Assembly (NCBI RefSeq): GCF_003253485.1
Contig: NZ_QKTX01000008.1
Coordinates: 138,902 to 202,901, forward strand
Length of the DNA stretch: 64,000 nt
Direction of reading: 5' to 3'
Origin: Algoriphagus aquaeductus
GTDB taxonomy: Bacteria; Bacteroidota; Bacteroidia; Cytophagales; Cyclobacteriaceae
The translations under genes and the position numbers were made by a program. A model generated the notes under the pieces. It did not search any database and was not told the DNA's origin. It saw nothing but the letters and a program-made list of their open reading frames with translations. Below are positions 46,015-55,463 of this stretch, piece by piece. How positions within the stretch are numbered: the first letter of the stretch is position 1; every line of letters begins with the position of its first letter.

Positions 46015-47261
46015 GTTGAAAGATTTTTGGCATGGATAAAGGATACTATGCGATCTGCGGCACCAAGGTTCGATGATACCCAATTTTGGGCAGATGTTTT
46101 TGCTTTATGGTAAAAATCATCCTCTTCCAGCTTGGCAAAGATGTATTGTAGTTGATTTTCATCTTCAATCTCAAATCCACAACCTACTGATTGGCTTTGT
46201 GCCGCTTCGGGAAATTTTCCAGCTTTTTTGACTTTCCCAAATATCACCGGAACTCCAAATCCCAAGGGCTCCAAAATATTGTGAAGTCCCTTTCCAAAAG
46301 CTCCTCCCACATAAGCCACCCGGGCAAATTGATAAAGAGAGGAAAGCATCCCGATGTTGTCGATGAAAAGCACAGAATTGGAATCGGCCGAAGTCCACTG
46401 GGAATACTTTTTTGAAGGAAGTTCGATCTGACTTGCCCATCGATCCATTGGTTCCGGATTGAGATCATGAGGGGCTACAATCCAACAATACTCCGGTTTG
46501 GAATTGATCAAAGGAATCAGGTATCGCATATCTTCCTCCCAAGCTGATCCTACCACCATAGTCGGCTTACCCTGTACCCAGGTCCTCACGTCCGCCAAGT
46601 CCTTGGGAGATTGTGCAGTGGCGGCCACTCGGTCAAAACGGGTATCTCCGGCAAGGCTTGTCTTTGAAACTCCGATTTTTTGAAGCAATTCAATACTTTG
46701 TTGATTTTGGGTAAAAATCCAGTCCAGTTGAGTCAAAATATTTCTGAAAAACCCGCCGTACCAGGTGAAGTAAATTTGATTTTCCCGAAAAGATGCCGCA
46801 AGGAGAAAAGTGGGCACCGACATTTTCTTTAGGGCTAAAACATGGTGATACCACAGGTCATACTTGACAAAAAAAGCGATCTCAGGACTGAGGATGGTGA
46901 CGAATCTGTTTGCCCAACTTTTTCGGTCCAATGGTATGTAGGTGATAAAATCTACATGAGGTTGCGGTTTTTTAATGACATGGTCGTATCCGGAGGAACT
47001 GAAAAAACTGACCACCACGGCCAGATTTTCTCTGCTCTTTTTTAGTGCAGCGATGACTGGCCTTGCCTGCTCGTATTCCCCAAGTGAAGCGACGTGAAAC
47101 CAGGCCAATGGTCCGGGATTTTCATTTCGGTATCGCTGAAGAATAATAAAAAGATTTCTCCGCCCTGCTAAAAATCCGGAGACTTTGGGGGAAAACAAAC
47201 CGATCACTGGTAAGAGCGCAGTGAGTAATCCCAAAAAAACAGGATATATGAATTTCATCAT
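46011..47261 (-). CDS. waaA: 3-deoxy-D-manno-octulosonic acid (Kdo) transferase
   Basis: A membrane-associated glycosyltransferase that adds Kdo to lipid A precursors. The protein has 416 residues. An N-terminal hydrophobic helix (about 3-28) anchors it. The catalytic Glu lies in WFHVASLGEYEQARP, followed by SFFSSSGYD, YIPLD and FFVKYDLWYH, and the C-terminal GGAFGKGLHNILEPLGFGVPVIFG sugar-nucleotide motif. It is the first gene of the run into rsgA and is divergent from the phosphatase gene at 47440. It shows that the organism makes Kdo-containing lipopolysaccharide or lipooligosaccharide. Confidence 0.93.
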   Translation of the reverse strand: MMKFIYPVFLGLLTALLPVIGLFSPKVSGFLAGRRNLFIILQRYRNENPGPLAWFHVASLGEYEQARPVIAALKKSRENLAVVVSFFSSSGYDHVIKKPQPHVDFITYIPLDRKSWANRFVTILSPEIAFFVKYDLWYHHVLALKKMSVPTFLLAASFRENQIYFTWYGGFFRNILTQLDWIFTQNQQSIELLQKIGVSKTSLAGDTRFDRVAATAQSPKDLADVRTWVQGKPTMVVGSAWEEDMRYLIPLINSKPEYCWIVAPHDLNPEPMDRWASQIELPSKKYSQWTSADSNSVLFIDNIGMLSSLYQFARVAYVGGAFGKGLHNILEPLGFGVPVIFGKVKKAGKFPEAAQSQSVGCGFEIEDENQLQYIFAKLEEDDFYHKAKTSAQNWVSSNLGAADRIVSFIHAKNLST

Positions 47262-47439
47262 CCAAAAGTAGCCAATCCCTTAGATTTCCACATTTTTTTT
47301 GATTTTTGCACTCTATAAAAACTTCAAGAAATATTTTTTCCTTAAAATTGATTTCAATCGGGTAGAATTAAATCCAAAAATAAGTAGATTCATAACCTGA
47401 CTTTTCAACCTAATTATCAGACCAGTATATTGAAAGAGT

Positions 47440-47925
47440 ATGATTAAAGTTCTATTCGTTTGCCTAGGAAATATTTGCCGTTCACCGCTTGCAGAAGCTA
47501 TTTTTAATCAAAAAATCAAGCTGCTGGGATTGGAGGGCAAATTCAAATCTGACAGTGCGGGTACATCAGACTATCACATCGGAGAACTCCCAGACGAAAG
47601 GACATTGAGGTGTGCCCAACGAAACGGATTGAAAATCGACCATCGTGGCAGACAAGTCAATCGAACCGACTTCCGGGAATTTGACTATATCATCGCCATG
47701 GATGACAACAACCTTAGAAATCTCAATAATCTTAAAGCGCGGTACAATTTCCCGACCAAAGAAATTCATCTGATGAGAGACTTCGTCTCCGATTGGCAAG
47801 GCCTTCCCGTTCCGGATCCATACTATGGAGGAGAAGAAGGTTTTGACGAGATTTATCAAATCCTGGAGGAATCAATTGAAGGATTTTTGGAGCAGGTAAA
47901 GGTCACTCATCAACTCTATGCTTGA
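47440..47925 (+). CDS. Low-molecular-weight phosphotyrosine-type phosphatase
   Basis: A 161-residue cysteine phosphatase. The P-loop CLGNICRSP (Cys8) is directly at the N-terminus. The general-acid Asp lies in VPDPYYGG. The family dephosphorylates phosphotyrosine, but members next to fructosamine-kinase homologues remove 5-phosphate from ribulosamine adducts on proteins. The following FN3K-family gene overlaps by 8 bp, so this pair fits that second function. The alternative is a Wzb/Etp-type tyrosine phosphatase, but no partner tyrosine kinase or capsule cluster is near. Confidence 0.92.
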   Translation: MIKVLFVCLGNICRSPLAEAIFNQKIKLLGLEGKFKSDSAGTSDYHIGELPDERTLRCAQRNGLKIDHRGRQVNRTDFREFDYIIAMDDNNLRNLNNLKARYNFPTKEIHLMRDFVSDWQGLPVPDPYYGGEEGFDEIYQILEESIEGFLEQVKVTHQLYA

Positions 47926-48790
47926 CCAGCATCAAATTTACGAACAGGTACTTTTTGACACTTTTGGCCCCTCGGTTCATTTTATTTCAGCGAGCCTCGT
48001 TGCAGCAGGAAACCACAATCAAGGAGTCCAGCTAAACACCTCGGAAGGGTCATTTTTTCTTAAACTCAATTTTGATCATGAAAGAGATATTCTAAAAAAA
48101 GAAGCTGAAGGACTTCAGAAATTGGCTAAGTCTACCTTTTTGAAAATCCCTAAATCGGTCGCACACGGCCGGGTAGAAGACTACAATTACCTGCTTTCGG
48201 AATTCATCCCCAGCAGCCGCCCACATCCAGAGTATTGGGAAGATCTGGGCATGGGCCTCGCCCATCTCCACCTCAATCATCAGGATCAGTTCGGACTCGA
48301 ATATGATAACTTCATCGCCTCCTTACCCCAAAAAAACCATGCTCTGGACAATTGGCTGGACTTTTTCATCGAACACCGACTCGAACCCTTACTGGGAAAA
48401 GCCTATTTCGACCGCTTGATTCCGCTGGAATTTCTGAAAAAATTTCAAACCCTATATCCCAAACTGGAGTCCCTTTTTCCCAAAGAAAAACCGTCACTCC
48501 TTCATGGAGATCTCTGGTCAGGAAATGTACTTTGTGGAGCTGATGGAAGACCTTGCCTGATCGATCCGGCGATTTACTACGGACATCGGGAAATGGATTT
48601 GGCATTTTCGAGGCTTTTTGGAGGATTTGATGCCAAGTTTTATGAAGCCTATGAGTCAATCTTACCTCTTGAGCCCGGGTTCGAAACCCGAATTGCCGTT
48701 TACAATCTATATCCTTTGCTTGTGCACTTGAATCTCTTTGGCACCGCATACCTTCCCGGAATCGAAAAAACGCTTAACCGATTTCAATAA
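47918..48790 (+). CDS. Fructosamine/ribulosamine kinase family protein
   Basis: A 290-residue APH-like kinase of the FN3K family. The catalytic loop is LLHGDLWSGNVL and the metal loop is LIDPAIYYGHREMDLAF. The N-terminal SEGSFFLKLN lysine is the ATP-binding lysine. Bacterial members phosphorylate ribulosamine or erythrulosamine on glycated proteins, which makes the sugar adduct fall off. Its start overlaps the phosphatase gene by 8 bp and its stop overlaps the GNAT gene start by one base, so all three are coupled. Confidence 0.93.
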   Translation: MLDQHQIYEQVLFDTFGPSVHFISASLVAAGNHNQGVQLNTSEGSFFLKLNFDHERDILKKEAEGLQKLAKSTFLKIPKSVAHGRVEDYNYLLSEFIPSSRPHPEYWEDLGMGLAHLHLNHQDQFGLEYDNFIASLPQKNHALDNWLDFFIEHRLEPLLGKAYFDRLIPLEFLKKFQTLYPKLESLFPKEKPSLLHGDLWSGNVLCGADGRPCLIDPAIYYGHREMDLAFSRLFGGFDAKFYEAYESILPLEPGFETRIAVYNLYPLLVHLNLFGTAYLPGIEKTLNRFQ

Positions 48791-49287
48791 TGGACTTTCA
48801 GATTCGAACTTATCGGGATACGGATGCAGCTGCTATCCGCGAAATCATCAATGACTCCATCCTTCACACCTCTCACAATTACGACTATTACCCCAAAACG
48901 CTCGAAGAGGTACAGACACTGTTTGCGGAGAAAATCCGAGATGGATTCCCTGTTCTTGTTGGGGAATTAGACGGGGAAGTATTGGGCTATGCTACCTATG
49001 GAAAATTCCGTGCAAAGCCGGGATACAGCAAGACCCTCGAGCACTCCATCTACCTCAATGAAAAAGCCCAAGGCAAAGGCTTGGGCTCTGAAATGATGCG
49101 TCAGCTGATCGAAAAAGCCAAAGAACAAGGCTTCCACATGATGATTGCCGGCATGGACTCCGAAAACCTGGGAAGCTATCGCTTTCACGAGCGCTTGGGG
49201 TTTCGGGAAACCGCCCGAATGCCCGAAGTGTCATTCAAATTTGGGAAGTGGCTGACTTTGGTTTTTATGCAGTTGAAACTTTCCTAA
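48790..49287 (+). CDS. GNAT-family N-acetyltransferase (PAT-like)
   Basis: A 165-residue acetyltransferase related to phosphinothricin/methionine-sulfoximine acetyltransferases. It begins DFQIRTYRDTDAAAIREIIN. The acetyl-CoA loop is AQGKGLGSEMM, and the C-terminal NLGSYRFHERLGF motif is typical. The start shares one base with the stop of the FN3K gene (TAATG). The substrate is unknown. Coupling to the deglycation pair suggests, but does not prove, a role in modifying amines. Confidence 0.88.
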   Translation: MDFQIRTYRDTDAAAIREIINDSILHTSHNYDYYPKTLEEVQTLFAEKIRDGFPVLVGELDGEVLGYATYGKFRAKPGYSKTLEHSIYLNEKAQGKGLGSEMMRQLIEKAKEQGFHMMIAGMDSENLGSYRFHERLGFRETARMPEVSFKFGKWLTLVFMQLKLS

Positions 49288-49299
49288 TCCATTTTTGGA

Positions 49300-50403
49300 T
49301 CAAATGAGGCTGATTCTCGCTCCTGTGCGTACCGCCTCATAGATCGCATCCACAATCACCAAATCCTTCAACCCTTCTTCCCCATCCACAGGGATCAACG
49401 GCTTTTTCCCATCCAGAATGATGGCTGCCATTTCCTCCATTTGGGTAGTCTGATGCGTGATGTGCTGTGCTTCAATCGGGCCTTGATTGGTGCGGGCTTG
49501 GATAGGTCCATAACCGGTTGAAGGCTGCATTTCTGCAAAACCTTTGGTTCCGTTCAGGAAAAATTTGTCCAGGTTATTCATCGAATAGGTCGAAAGGCAA
49601 GATGCCACCGCTCCGGAAGGAAACCCCATCTGAAATGTGATCGTCTCATCCACCCCCTGCTTAAACTTCACCGGGTCGGTTTTCACCTCTTGAGCCGTCA
49701 CCCAGATCGGTTCCTCTCCCAACATGTATCGGGCTCCATTGATCGAATACACACCGATATCCATCATGGATCCTCCTCCGGCAAGCTCCCGATTGAGTCG
49801 CCACTGTGTTGGGTCACCAATCATAAAACCGCTTAATCCCTGAAAAAAGAGTGTTTTTCCAAACTCACCAGCCCGCTGCTTTTTCACCACCTCGAGCGTT
49901 TTGGCTTCGAAGTGCATGCGGTAGCCCACCATGAGATGAACCCCGGCTGCCTTGCAAGCCGCAATCATTTCTCGCCCTTCTTCGGCATTGAGTGCCATGG
50001 GTTTTTCGCAGATGACGTGCTTTCCGGCTTTGGCCACACCGATGGAATGCGGCTTGTGCAGGGAGTTGGGTGTGATCACATAGACCGCATCGATATCCGG
50101 ATTGTCCTTGATCTGATGGTAGTTTTCGTAGTTATAGCAATTTTTGGCGGGAATGCCGTATTTCTGCTTCCAAGCTTCGATTTTGGAAGGGGTACCGCTG
50201 ATGACCCCGACGAGCTTGGCCCGCTTGCAATCTTTCATCGCTTCTGCCACTCGGGTACCATAGCTTCCCAAGCCCATGATGGCTACGCGAAGGACTTTAT
50301 CCTCCCGCTCCAAACTCATGGCAGAAAGTGCATCGGTAAAGGGTAAGCTCACAGCCAGGGTCGAAAGTCCTGCTTTTTGGAGAAAATCACGTCTTGAAGT
50401 CAT
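49300..50403 (-). CDS. Gfo/Idh/MocA-family oxidoreductase with Tat-type signal
   Basis: A 367-residue NAD(P)-dependent sugar oxidoreductase. A twin-arginine signal (SRRDFLQKAG, then a hydrophobic stretch to ALSA) suggests export in folded form. The Rossmann motif is VAIMGLGSYGTRVAEAM. The catalytic Lys motif CEKPMALN (EKP) and the substrate-domain motif GGSMMDIGVYSIN are present. It lies 66 bp downstream of the aspartate kinase gene on the same strand but has no obvious operon partner. The substrate is unknown. Confidence 0.9.
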   Translation of the reverse strand: MTSRRDFLQKAGLSTLAVSLPFTDALSAMSLEREDKVLRVAIMGLGSYGTRVAEAMKDCKRAKLVGVISGTPSKIEAWKQKYGIPAKNCYNYENYHQIKDNPDIDAVYVITPNSLHKPHSIGVAKAGKHVICEKPMALNAEEGREMIAACKAAGVHLMVGYRMHFEAKTLEVVKKQRAGEFGKTLFFQGLSGFMIGDPTQWRLNRELAGGGSMMDIGVYSINGARYMLGEEPIWVTAQEVKTDPVKFKQGVDETITFQMGFPSGAVASCLSTYSMNNLDKFFLNGTKGFAEMQPSTGYGPIQARTNQGPIEAQHITHQTTQMEEMAAIILDGKKPLIPVDGEEGLKDLVIVDAIYEAVRTGARISLI

Positions 50404-50469
50404 CGATAGGTGGGTTTTAGGTTATCCCTTTGAAGTTAGAAAAACTTCAGGTCGACAAGGCATATTCGC

Positions 50470-51738
50470 TCAGACTTTTCTGCGAACGGCCTGAAAGGTA
50501 TTTCGGGTGGATTGCTCCAAAAGAACCTCATAACCAATCAGGAATGCTGGAATTTCTTCTGCTTTTTGCTTCAAAATCGTCAACAGTTCCAAACCTTCGT
50601 TGTATCGGATTTCAAATTCTCCCTTGAGTTTTTCCAGAAGCTGCTCAAACTTGAAAAGCTGTGCATCAATCACAATCGAAACTGAAATGGCAGAAAGTTG
50701 GAGCATATTTACCCTCAGCTTGAGTGCTTGCAGCTGCTCGTAGATCCGATGAATGTGTTTTTCCTCGATAAAGGTGAAGTCGGTGACTTTGAAACTCACC
50801 AGAATCTGATCCTTTTTCAAAACGATGGTGGGCACTTCATGTGGTGTGGCATGCTCGTGGATTTTGGTGCCCGGGGCATCCGGATTCAAAAACGATTTGA
50901 CAAAAAGCGGAATCCCGGCATTGGCCAAAGGCTTGATGGTCTTGGGATGAATGACCGAGGCTCCGAAATAGGTCATTTCGGCAGCTTCCCGATAGCCGAG
51001 TTCTTCAAATTTTTCGGTGTTTGGGAAAAGCTTCGGATCGGCATTAAGCACACCGGGCACATCTTTCCAAATCGTGACCGAGCCTGCATGCAAGCTCGTT
51101 CCCAAAATCGCAGCGGTGAAATCTGACCCTTCCCTACCCAATGTTGTGGTTCGGCCTTTTGGATCCTTTCCGATAAATCCTTGCGTCAAAATCGGGAAAT
51201 TTTCCAGCATCGGTTTCCAAGTGGACTGACAAGCCTTGCGTGTTTTCTCCCAATTGATTTTTGCGAAGCGAAAGTCAGAATCAGTATGAATGACTTCCCG
51301 AGCATCCTGCCACAGCACGAGTAGATCTTGATAACACAGGTATTCCGCCACGATTTTGGAAGAAATCAGTTCACCAAAGCAGACCACTTGGTCATAAAAT
51401 TCATCGTAATTCTCACGGGACAGCGGCTTTTGAAGCTGAAGATCGAGTTGAAAAAAAAGATTTTCGATTTGAGCAAAAACAGCATGATTTGCCGGAAAAA
51501 GTTCTTCACAGATCTCTCGATGGAAAGTTTTTAAAATTGCACTATTCTCATAAAAATCAAGTCCGTTTAGCTTGTTTGCCAAGATGCCTTCCAGCGAATT
51601 GGTGGTTTTTCCCATGGCGGAAACGACAATAATGAGGTTTTTTCGCAATCGATTACGGAGAATTTCAGCTAAGTTTTTCACTGCAGTGGCATCTTTGACT
51701 GAAGCGCCTCCAAATTTGTAAATCCAAGTTTTTGCCAT
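50470..51738 (-). CDS. lysC: Aspartate kinase (monofunctional)
   Basis: Phosphorylates aspartate, the first step to lysine, threonine and methionine. The protein has 422 residues. The N-terminal KFGGASVKDA is the signature. GREGSDFTAAILG is the ATP/substrate region, with VLNADPKLFPN and TYFGASVIHPKTI. The C-terminal regulatory part (about 320-422) holds ACT-like strands (ILVSFKVTDFTF, INMLQLSAISVSIVID-like). It is not fused to homoserine dehydrogenase. An extended signature in the middle (KNWEKTRKAC) is normal for Bacteroidota. lysC is the conventional symbol; other isozymes may exist. Confidence 0.9.
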   Translation of the reverse strand: MAKTWIYKFGGASVKDATAVKNLAEILRNRLRKNLIIVVSAMGKTTNSLEGILANKLNGLDFYENSAILKTFHREICEELFPANHAVFAQIENLFFQLDLQLQKPLSRENYDEFYDQVVCFGELISSKIVAEYLCYQDLLVLWQDAREVIHTDSDFRFAKINWEKTRKACQSTWKPMLENFPILTQGFIGKDPKGRTTTLGREGSDFTAAILGTSLHAGSVTIWKDVPGVLNADPKLFPNTEKFEELGYREAAEMTYFGASVIHPKTIKPLANAGIPLFVKSFLNPDAPGTKIHEHATPHEVPTIVLKKDQILVSFKVTDFTFIEEKHIHRIYEQLQALKLRVNMLQLSAISVSIVIDAQLFKFEQLLEKLKGEFEIRYNEGLELLTILKQKAEEIPAFLIGYEVLLEQSTRNTFQAVRRKV

Positions 51739-51794
51739 AAAGAATATTTCCTAATTTTCCAGAGTATAAACCCAAATATTGTACTTTTCAAAGA

Positions 51795-52832
51795 ATGAAA
51801 ACTTCCCCTTTCCAGCCAGACCAAACGAGCCTGGCTTACTCCGTCGGAATTACACTTGATCGATTCATCAAACTCAAACAAAGTGATTTTCCTTTTGCCT
51901 CAGGAGAGCTCTCACAGCTACTCCGGGACATTGTTTTGGCAGCGAAGATAGTCAATCGCGAGACCAATCGTGCGGGCTTGGCCAACATCGGAGGCGCTTT
52001 TGGACAAACCAATGTCCAAGGCGAAGAGCAGCAAAAACTGGATGTGATCGCCAATATTCGATTCATGCGGGCATTAAGCAAAGGCGGCGAGGTATGCGCC
52101 ATCGTCTCCGAAGAAGAAGATGCCGTCATTGACCTTCAAAATAACTCAGGCAAATATGTCGTGGCCATCGACCCGCTTGACGGGAGCTCCAACATCGATG
52201 TGAATATCAGCATCGGGACAATTTTCTCGATCTATCGAAGAAAATCTCCGATCGGAAGTCCCATACAACTCAAGGACATCATGCAACCCGGTCGCGAGCA
52301 AGTAGCCGCGGGATATGTACTCTACGGTTCCTCGACCATGCTGGTCTATACCACAGGCTGCGGAGTCAATGGTTTTACCTACGAAAACAGCCTTGGGGAA
52401 TTTTTCCTTTCTCACCCAGACATCCAAGCTCCAAAGACCGGTAACATCTACTCCATCAACGAAGGTCTTCAACTGGAGTGGGAAAAAGGGATCGCTGCCT
52501 ACATCCAATCCTGCAAAGAGCGAAAAATGCAATCCCGCTATATAGGGAGCTTGGTGGCGGATTTTCACCGAAACCTACTAAAAGGGGGGATCTACCTCTA
52601 CCCTGCTACCCAGAAAAACCCATCCGGAAAACTGCGATTATTGTACGAAGCCAATGCTTTGGCTTTTATCATTGAGCAAGCAGGAGGAAAAGCCAGTGAC
52701 GGGAAACAACGAATTTTGGATGTTCAGCCAGAGAGCCTTCATCAGCGGACACCGCTTTTAATCGGTTCTGCTCAAATGGTCGAAGAAGTAGAGCAATCGG
52801 TAGTTTTACATTCAAGTTTGGTCACGGTTTAA
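51795..52832 (+). CDS. fbp: Fructose-1,6-bisphosphatase, class I
   Basis: A gluconeogenic phosphatase that converts fructose-1,6-bisphosphate to fructose-6-phosphate. The protein has 345 residues. Metal-binding motifs are VSEEED (Glu/Asp) and [11 protein letters not shown]. The N-terminal AMP-site region has LDVIANI and [17 protein letters not shown]. The C-terminal [19 protein letters not shown] is family-typical. It is divergent from the aspartate kinase gene. A TACTTTTC sequence 14-21 bp before the start is one base off the -7 consensus. Confidence 0.96.
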   Translation: MKTSPFQPDQTSLAYSVGITLDRFIKLKQSDFPFASGELSQLLRDIVLAAKIVNRETNRAGLANIGGAFGQTNVQGEEQQKLDVIANIRFMRALSKGGEVCAIVSEEEDAVIDLQNNSGKYVVAIDPLDGSSNIDVNISIGTIFSIYRRKSPIGSPIQLKDIMQPGREQVAAGYVLYGSSTMLVYTTGCGVNGFTYENSLGEFFLSHPDIQAPKTGNIYSINEGLQLEWEKGIAAYIQSCKERKMQSRYIGSLVADFHRNLLKGGIYLYPATQKNPSGKLRLLYEANALAFIIEQAGGKASDGKQRILDVQPESLHQRTPLLIGSAQMVEEVEQSVVLHSSLVTV

Positions 52833-52903
52833 GACCTTTATTCAAAACTTAATTCTGATTTTAAGGTATTAGCTTTAAATTAGAGCTCATAAAATCGGAA
52901 ACT

Positions 52904-54061
52904 ATGTCTTCAAACAAACATTTTCTTTCAATTGCATTTTTGGCCGGATCGATGTCCCTCTGGACAGCATGTGGTCCAAAAGAACAAGAGCAAGTCATCG
53001 ATGAGACTTTCGCTACTCAAACTGAAAAACTGCTCATCAAAGTGGACACCCTCCACACCGAGTTGGAAAACCCATGGGGAATGACTTGGCTGGGTGACGG
53101 CCGAATGCTGGTCACCGAGCGTAAAGGTGAAATCCTGATTTTCAAGGATGACAAATTCACGGGAGAAAAAATCCAAGGCCTTCCTCCTGTACACAACGTC
53201 AATCAGGCAGGTTTGCTGGATATCGCTGTACATCCTAAGTACGCTGAGAATGGTTGGATCTACCTCGCCTATGCTAAGCATTTCGAGGACAGCACTGCTG
53301 CTACTACGATTATGCGATTTAAGCTGGAAGGCAATAATGCAGTCAATCAGGAAGAGTTGATCACCGCTGGTCCCTCCTGGAAAGGTGGCCGTCACTTCGG
53401 GAGCCGTATCGTATTTGACAATGACGGGTTCCTGTATTTCTCCAATGGAGACAAAGGAAATATCCCAATGAATGCGCAAAATCTTAATAATGCGCATGGC
53501 AAAATCCACCGCGTAAAGGATGACGGAACAATTCCTGCCGACAATCCTTTCACCGATTCTCTTGGGAATATCAGCTCTATCTGGACTTATGGCAACAGAA
53601 ATCCACAAGGACTGATCTATGATAAAGTGAATAATCGGCTTTGGGAAGTGGAGCACGGACCAATGGGTGGAGATGAGCTTAATCTAATTGAGAAAGGTAA
53701 AAACTACGGTTGGCCGGTCATCACCTATGGACAAAATTATGATGGTACACCAATCACGGACATTACTGAAAAAGAAGGCATGGAGCAGCCCGTTCACTAT
53801 TGGGTTCCCTCTATTGCCACTTGCGGAATGACCCTCGTAACCTCAGACAAGTATCCAGCCTGGAAAGGAAATATCTTGGTGGCGGCTTTGGCCAAGCAGC
53901 ACATTGCCCGAGTGGAAATGAACGGAACTCAATATGTGGCCGAGGAAAAACTCCTTCAGGACATTGGACGAGTTCGTCAGGTGTCTGAAAGCCCGGATGG
54001 CTATATCTATGCGATCACTGAAGCGACCGGACTTTTAGTCAAATTGCTTCCGATCCGATAA
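52904..54061 (+). CDS. PQQ-dependent aldose sugar dehydrogenase-like lipoprotein (copy 1)
   Basis: A 385-residue soluble-type quinoprotein sugar dehydrogenase with a lipoprotein signal (lipobox WTAC, Cys about 23). Propeller motifs: NPWGMTWLGDGRMLVTER, NQAGLLDIAVHPKYAENGWIYLAY (active-site His), HFGSRIVFD, GNRNPQGL, WEVEHGPMGGDELNLI and GKNYGWPVITYG. Asp/Glu calcium ligands and PQQ-site residues of Asd/GdhB-type proteins appear conserved. The protein would oxidise aldoses at the cell surface. No PQQ biosynthesis gene is in the window. A tandem paralogue follows. Confidence 0.9.
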   Translation: MSSNKHFLSIAFLAGSMSLWTACGPKEQEQVIDETFATQTEKLLIKVDTLHTELENPWGMTWLGDGRMLVTERKGEILIFKDDKFTGEKIQGLPPVHNVNQAGLLDIAVHPKYAENGWIYLAYAKHFEDSTAATTIMRFKLEGNNAVNQEELITAGPSWKGGRHFGSRIVFDNDGFLYFSNGDKGNIPMNAQNLNNAHGKIHRVKDDGTIPADNPFTDSLGNISSIWTYGNRNPQGLIYDKVNNRLWEVEHGPMGGDELNLIEKGKNYGWPVITYGQNYDGTPITDITEKEGMEQPVHYWVPSIATCGMTLVTSDKYPAWKGNILVAALAKQHIARVEMNGTQYVAEEKLLQDIGRVRQVSESPDGYIYAITEATGLLVKLLPIR

Positions 54062-54080
54062 GCTAATCTTACTCATTTAA

Positions 54081-54113
54081 AGGCCTTCTGAGAAATCGGA
54101 AGGCCTATTTTTT
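54081..54113 (+). terminator. Intrinsic terminator after sugar dehydrogenase copy 1
   Basis: An 8-bp stem AGGCCTTC/GAAGGCCT with a 10-base loop, followed by ATTTTTTT. It starts 20 bp past the stop. Confidence 0.88.
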
Positions 54114-54246
54114 TGAATTACCCATCTTTTTTCGATCCGTCCGGGTATTCGATTGCGTAGATAAACCAGATTTTCCGGCATAAATAAAAACCGATTTCGA
54201 AATTTGGTCGTTATCGATATACGTTAATCCTCTAAAATTCAACCCC

Positions 54247-55404
54247 ATGAGAATTCGCTTTTCGTGCCTGCTTTTTGCGTTGGGAACCTTGGTAAGTCTC
54301 CAAGCATGTACTGCTAAAGAAACGGAACCGACCCCCGATCCAACGTCTGAGCTGAAATTCACCACAAGTACAGACAAAATGGTGATCAAGATCGATACGC
54401 TTTATACCGGTTTTCAAAACCCTTGGGGAATGACCTGGATCAGTGAAAATCGTATGCTGGTCACCGAGAAAAAAGGTGAAATCCTGATTTTCAAAGACGA
54501 TAAATTTACCGGGCAAAAAGTAACCGGACTACCTTCGGTATATAACAATGGTCAGGCAGGGCTTTTAGACATCACCGTTCACCCCAATTATGCCCAAAAC
54601 GGATGGATTTACATTGCCTATGCCAAGCCCGTCAACAATGGAGGGGCAACGACAATCGCAAGATTCAAACTCAATGGAAATGCCATAGCGGATTTTCAGG
54701 AATTGATCGTTACCACGCCTGTTTGGAATGGAGGCACACATTACGGCAGCCGCATTGTATTTGACAACCAAAACTTCCTTTACTTCAGCAACGGAGAGCG
54801 GGGAAGTCAGGACAATGCCCAAGATCTAAAAAACTCCCATGGAAAAATTCACCGAATCCATGACGATGGCCGAATCCCTACTGACAATCCGTTTGTCAAC
54901 ACCTCTGGAGCAGTACCTTCCATTTGGACTTATGGAAATCGGAATCCTCAAGGGCTCTACTTTGACAAGGCCAATAATCGCCTATGGGAAGTGGAACACG
55001 GCCCAAGAGGAGGCGATGAGCTGAATATTCTGGAGAAAGGAAAAAACTACGGTTGGCCGGTCATCACCTACGGCATCAACTACAACGGGACACCGATTAC
55101 CAATATCACCGAAAAAGAAGGCATGGAGCAACCGGTGAAATACTGGACTCCATCCATCGCCACCTGTGGCATGACCATGGTCACCTCTGACAAATATCCT
55201 GCTTGGAGAGGGAACATTTTGGTGGCCGCTCTGGCTGGAACTCATATTGCAAGAGTAGAAATGAACGGAACCCGAGCTACCGGCGAAGAAAAATTGCTGC
55301 AGGGAATCGGCAGAGTTAGGCAAGTATCCCAAAGTCCAGACGGCTATATCTATGCAGTCACGGAGGGTACAGGGTTACTGATTAAAATTTTGCCGGGGGC
55401 ATAA
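54247..55404 (+). CDS. PQQ-dependent aldose sugar dehydrogenase-like lipoprotein (copy 2)
   Basis: A tandem paralogue of the preceding gene with exactly the same length, 385 residues. The signal peptide ends in the lipobox LQAC (Cys about 21). The motifs of copy 1 are repeated almost unchanged: NPWGMTWISENRMLVTE, QAGLLDITVHPNYAQNGWIYIAY, HYGSRIVFD, WEVEHGPRGGDELNIL and GKNYGWPVITYGINY. The largest differences are in the linker after the lipid anchor and in two surface stretches. It has its own terminator after it and an intergenic gap with a terminator before it, so each copy is transcribed separately. Confidence 0.9.
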   Translation: MRIRFSCLLFALGTLVSLQACTAKETEPTPDPTSELKFTTSTDKMVIKIDTLYTGFQNPWGMTWISENRMLVTEKKGEILIFKDDKFTGQKVTGLPSVYNNGQAGLLDITVHPNYAQNGWIYIAYAKPVNNGGATTIARFKLNGNAIADFQELIVTTPVWNGGTHYGSRIVFDNQNFLYFSNGERGSQDNAQDLKNSHGKIHRIHDDGRIPTDNPFVNTSGAVPSIWTYGNRNPQGLYFDKANNRLWEVEHGPRGGDELNILEKGKNYGWPVITYGINYNGTPITNITEKEGMEQPVKYWTPSIATCGMTMVTSDKYPAWRGNILVAALAGTHIARVEMNGTRATGEEKLLQGIGRVRQVSQSPDGYIYAVTEGTGLLIKILPGA

Positions 55405-55408
55405 AGTA

Positions 55409-55436
55409 AAAGAGGGCTTCGGCCCTCTTATTTTTT
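55409..55436 (+). terminator. Intrinsic terminator with UUCG tetraloop after sugar dehydrogenase copy 2
   Basis: Stem AAGAGGGC/GCCCTCTT closed by a TTCG loop, followed by ATTTTTT. A stable tetraloop makes this a strong terminator. Confidence 0.92.
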
Positions 55437-55463
55437 CATCTTCAAAATAAAACTCCCCTTGTT

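Noticed and set aside
52904..55404. The two sugar dehydrogenases as one frameshifted or duplicated gene artefact
   Set aside because: Both are full length with separate lipoprotein signals and terminators and differ throughout, so they are true paralogues.
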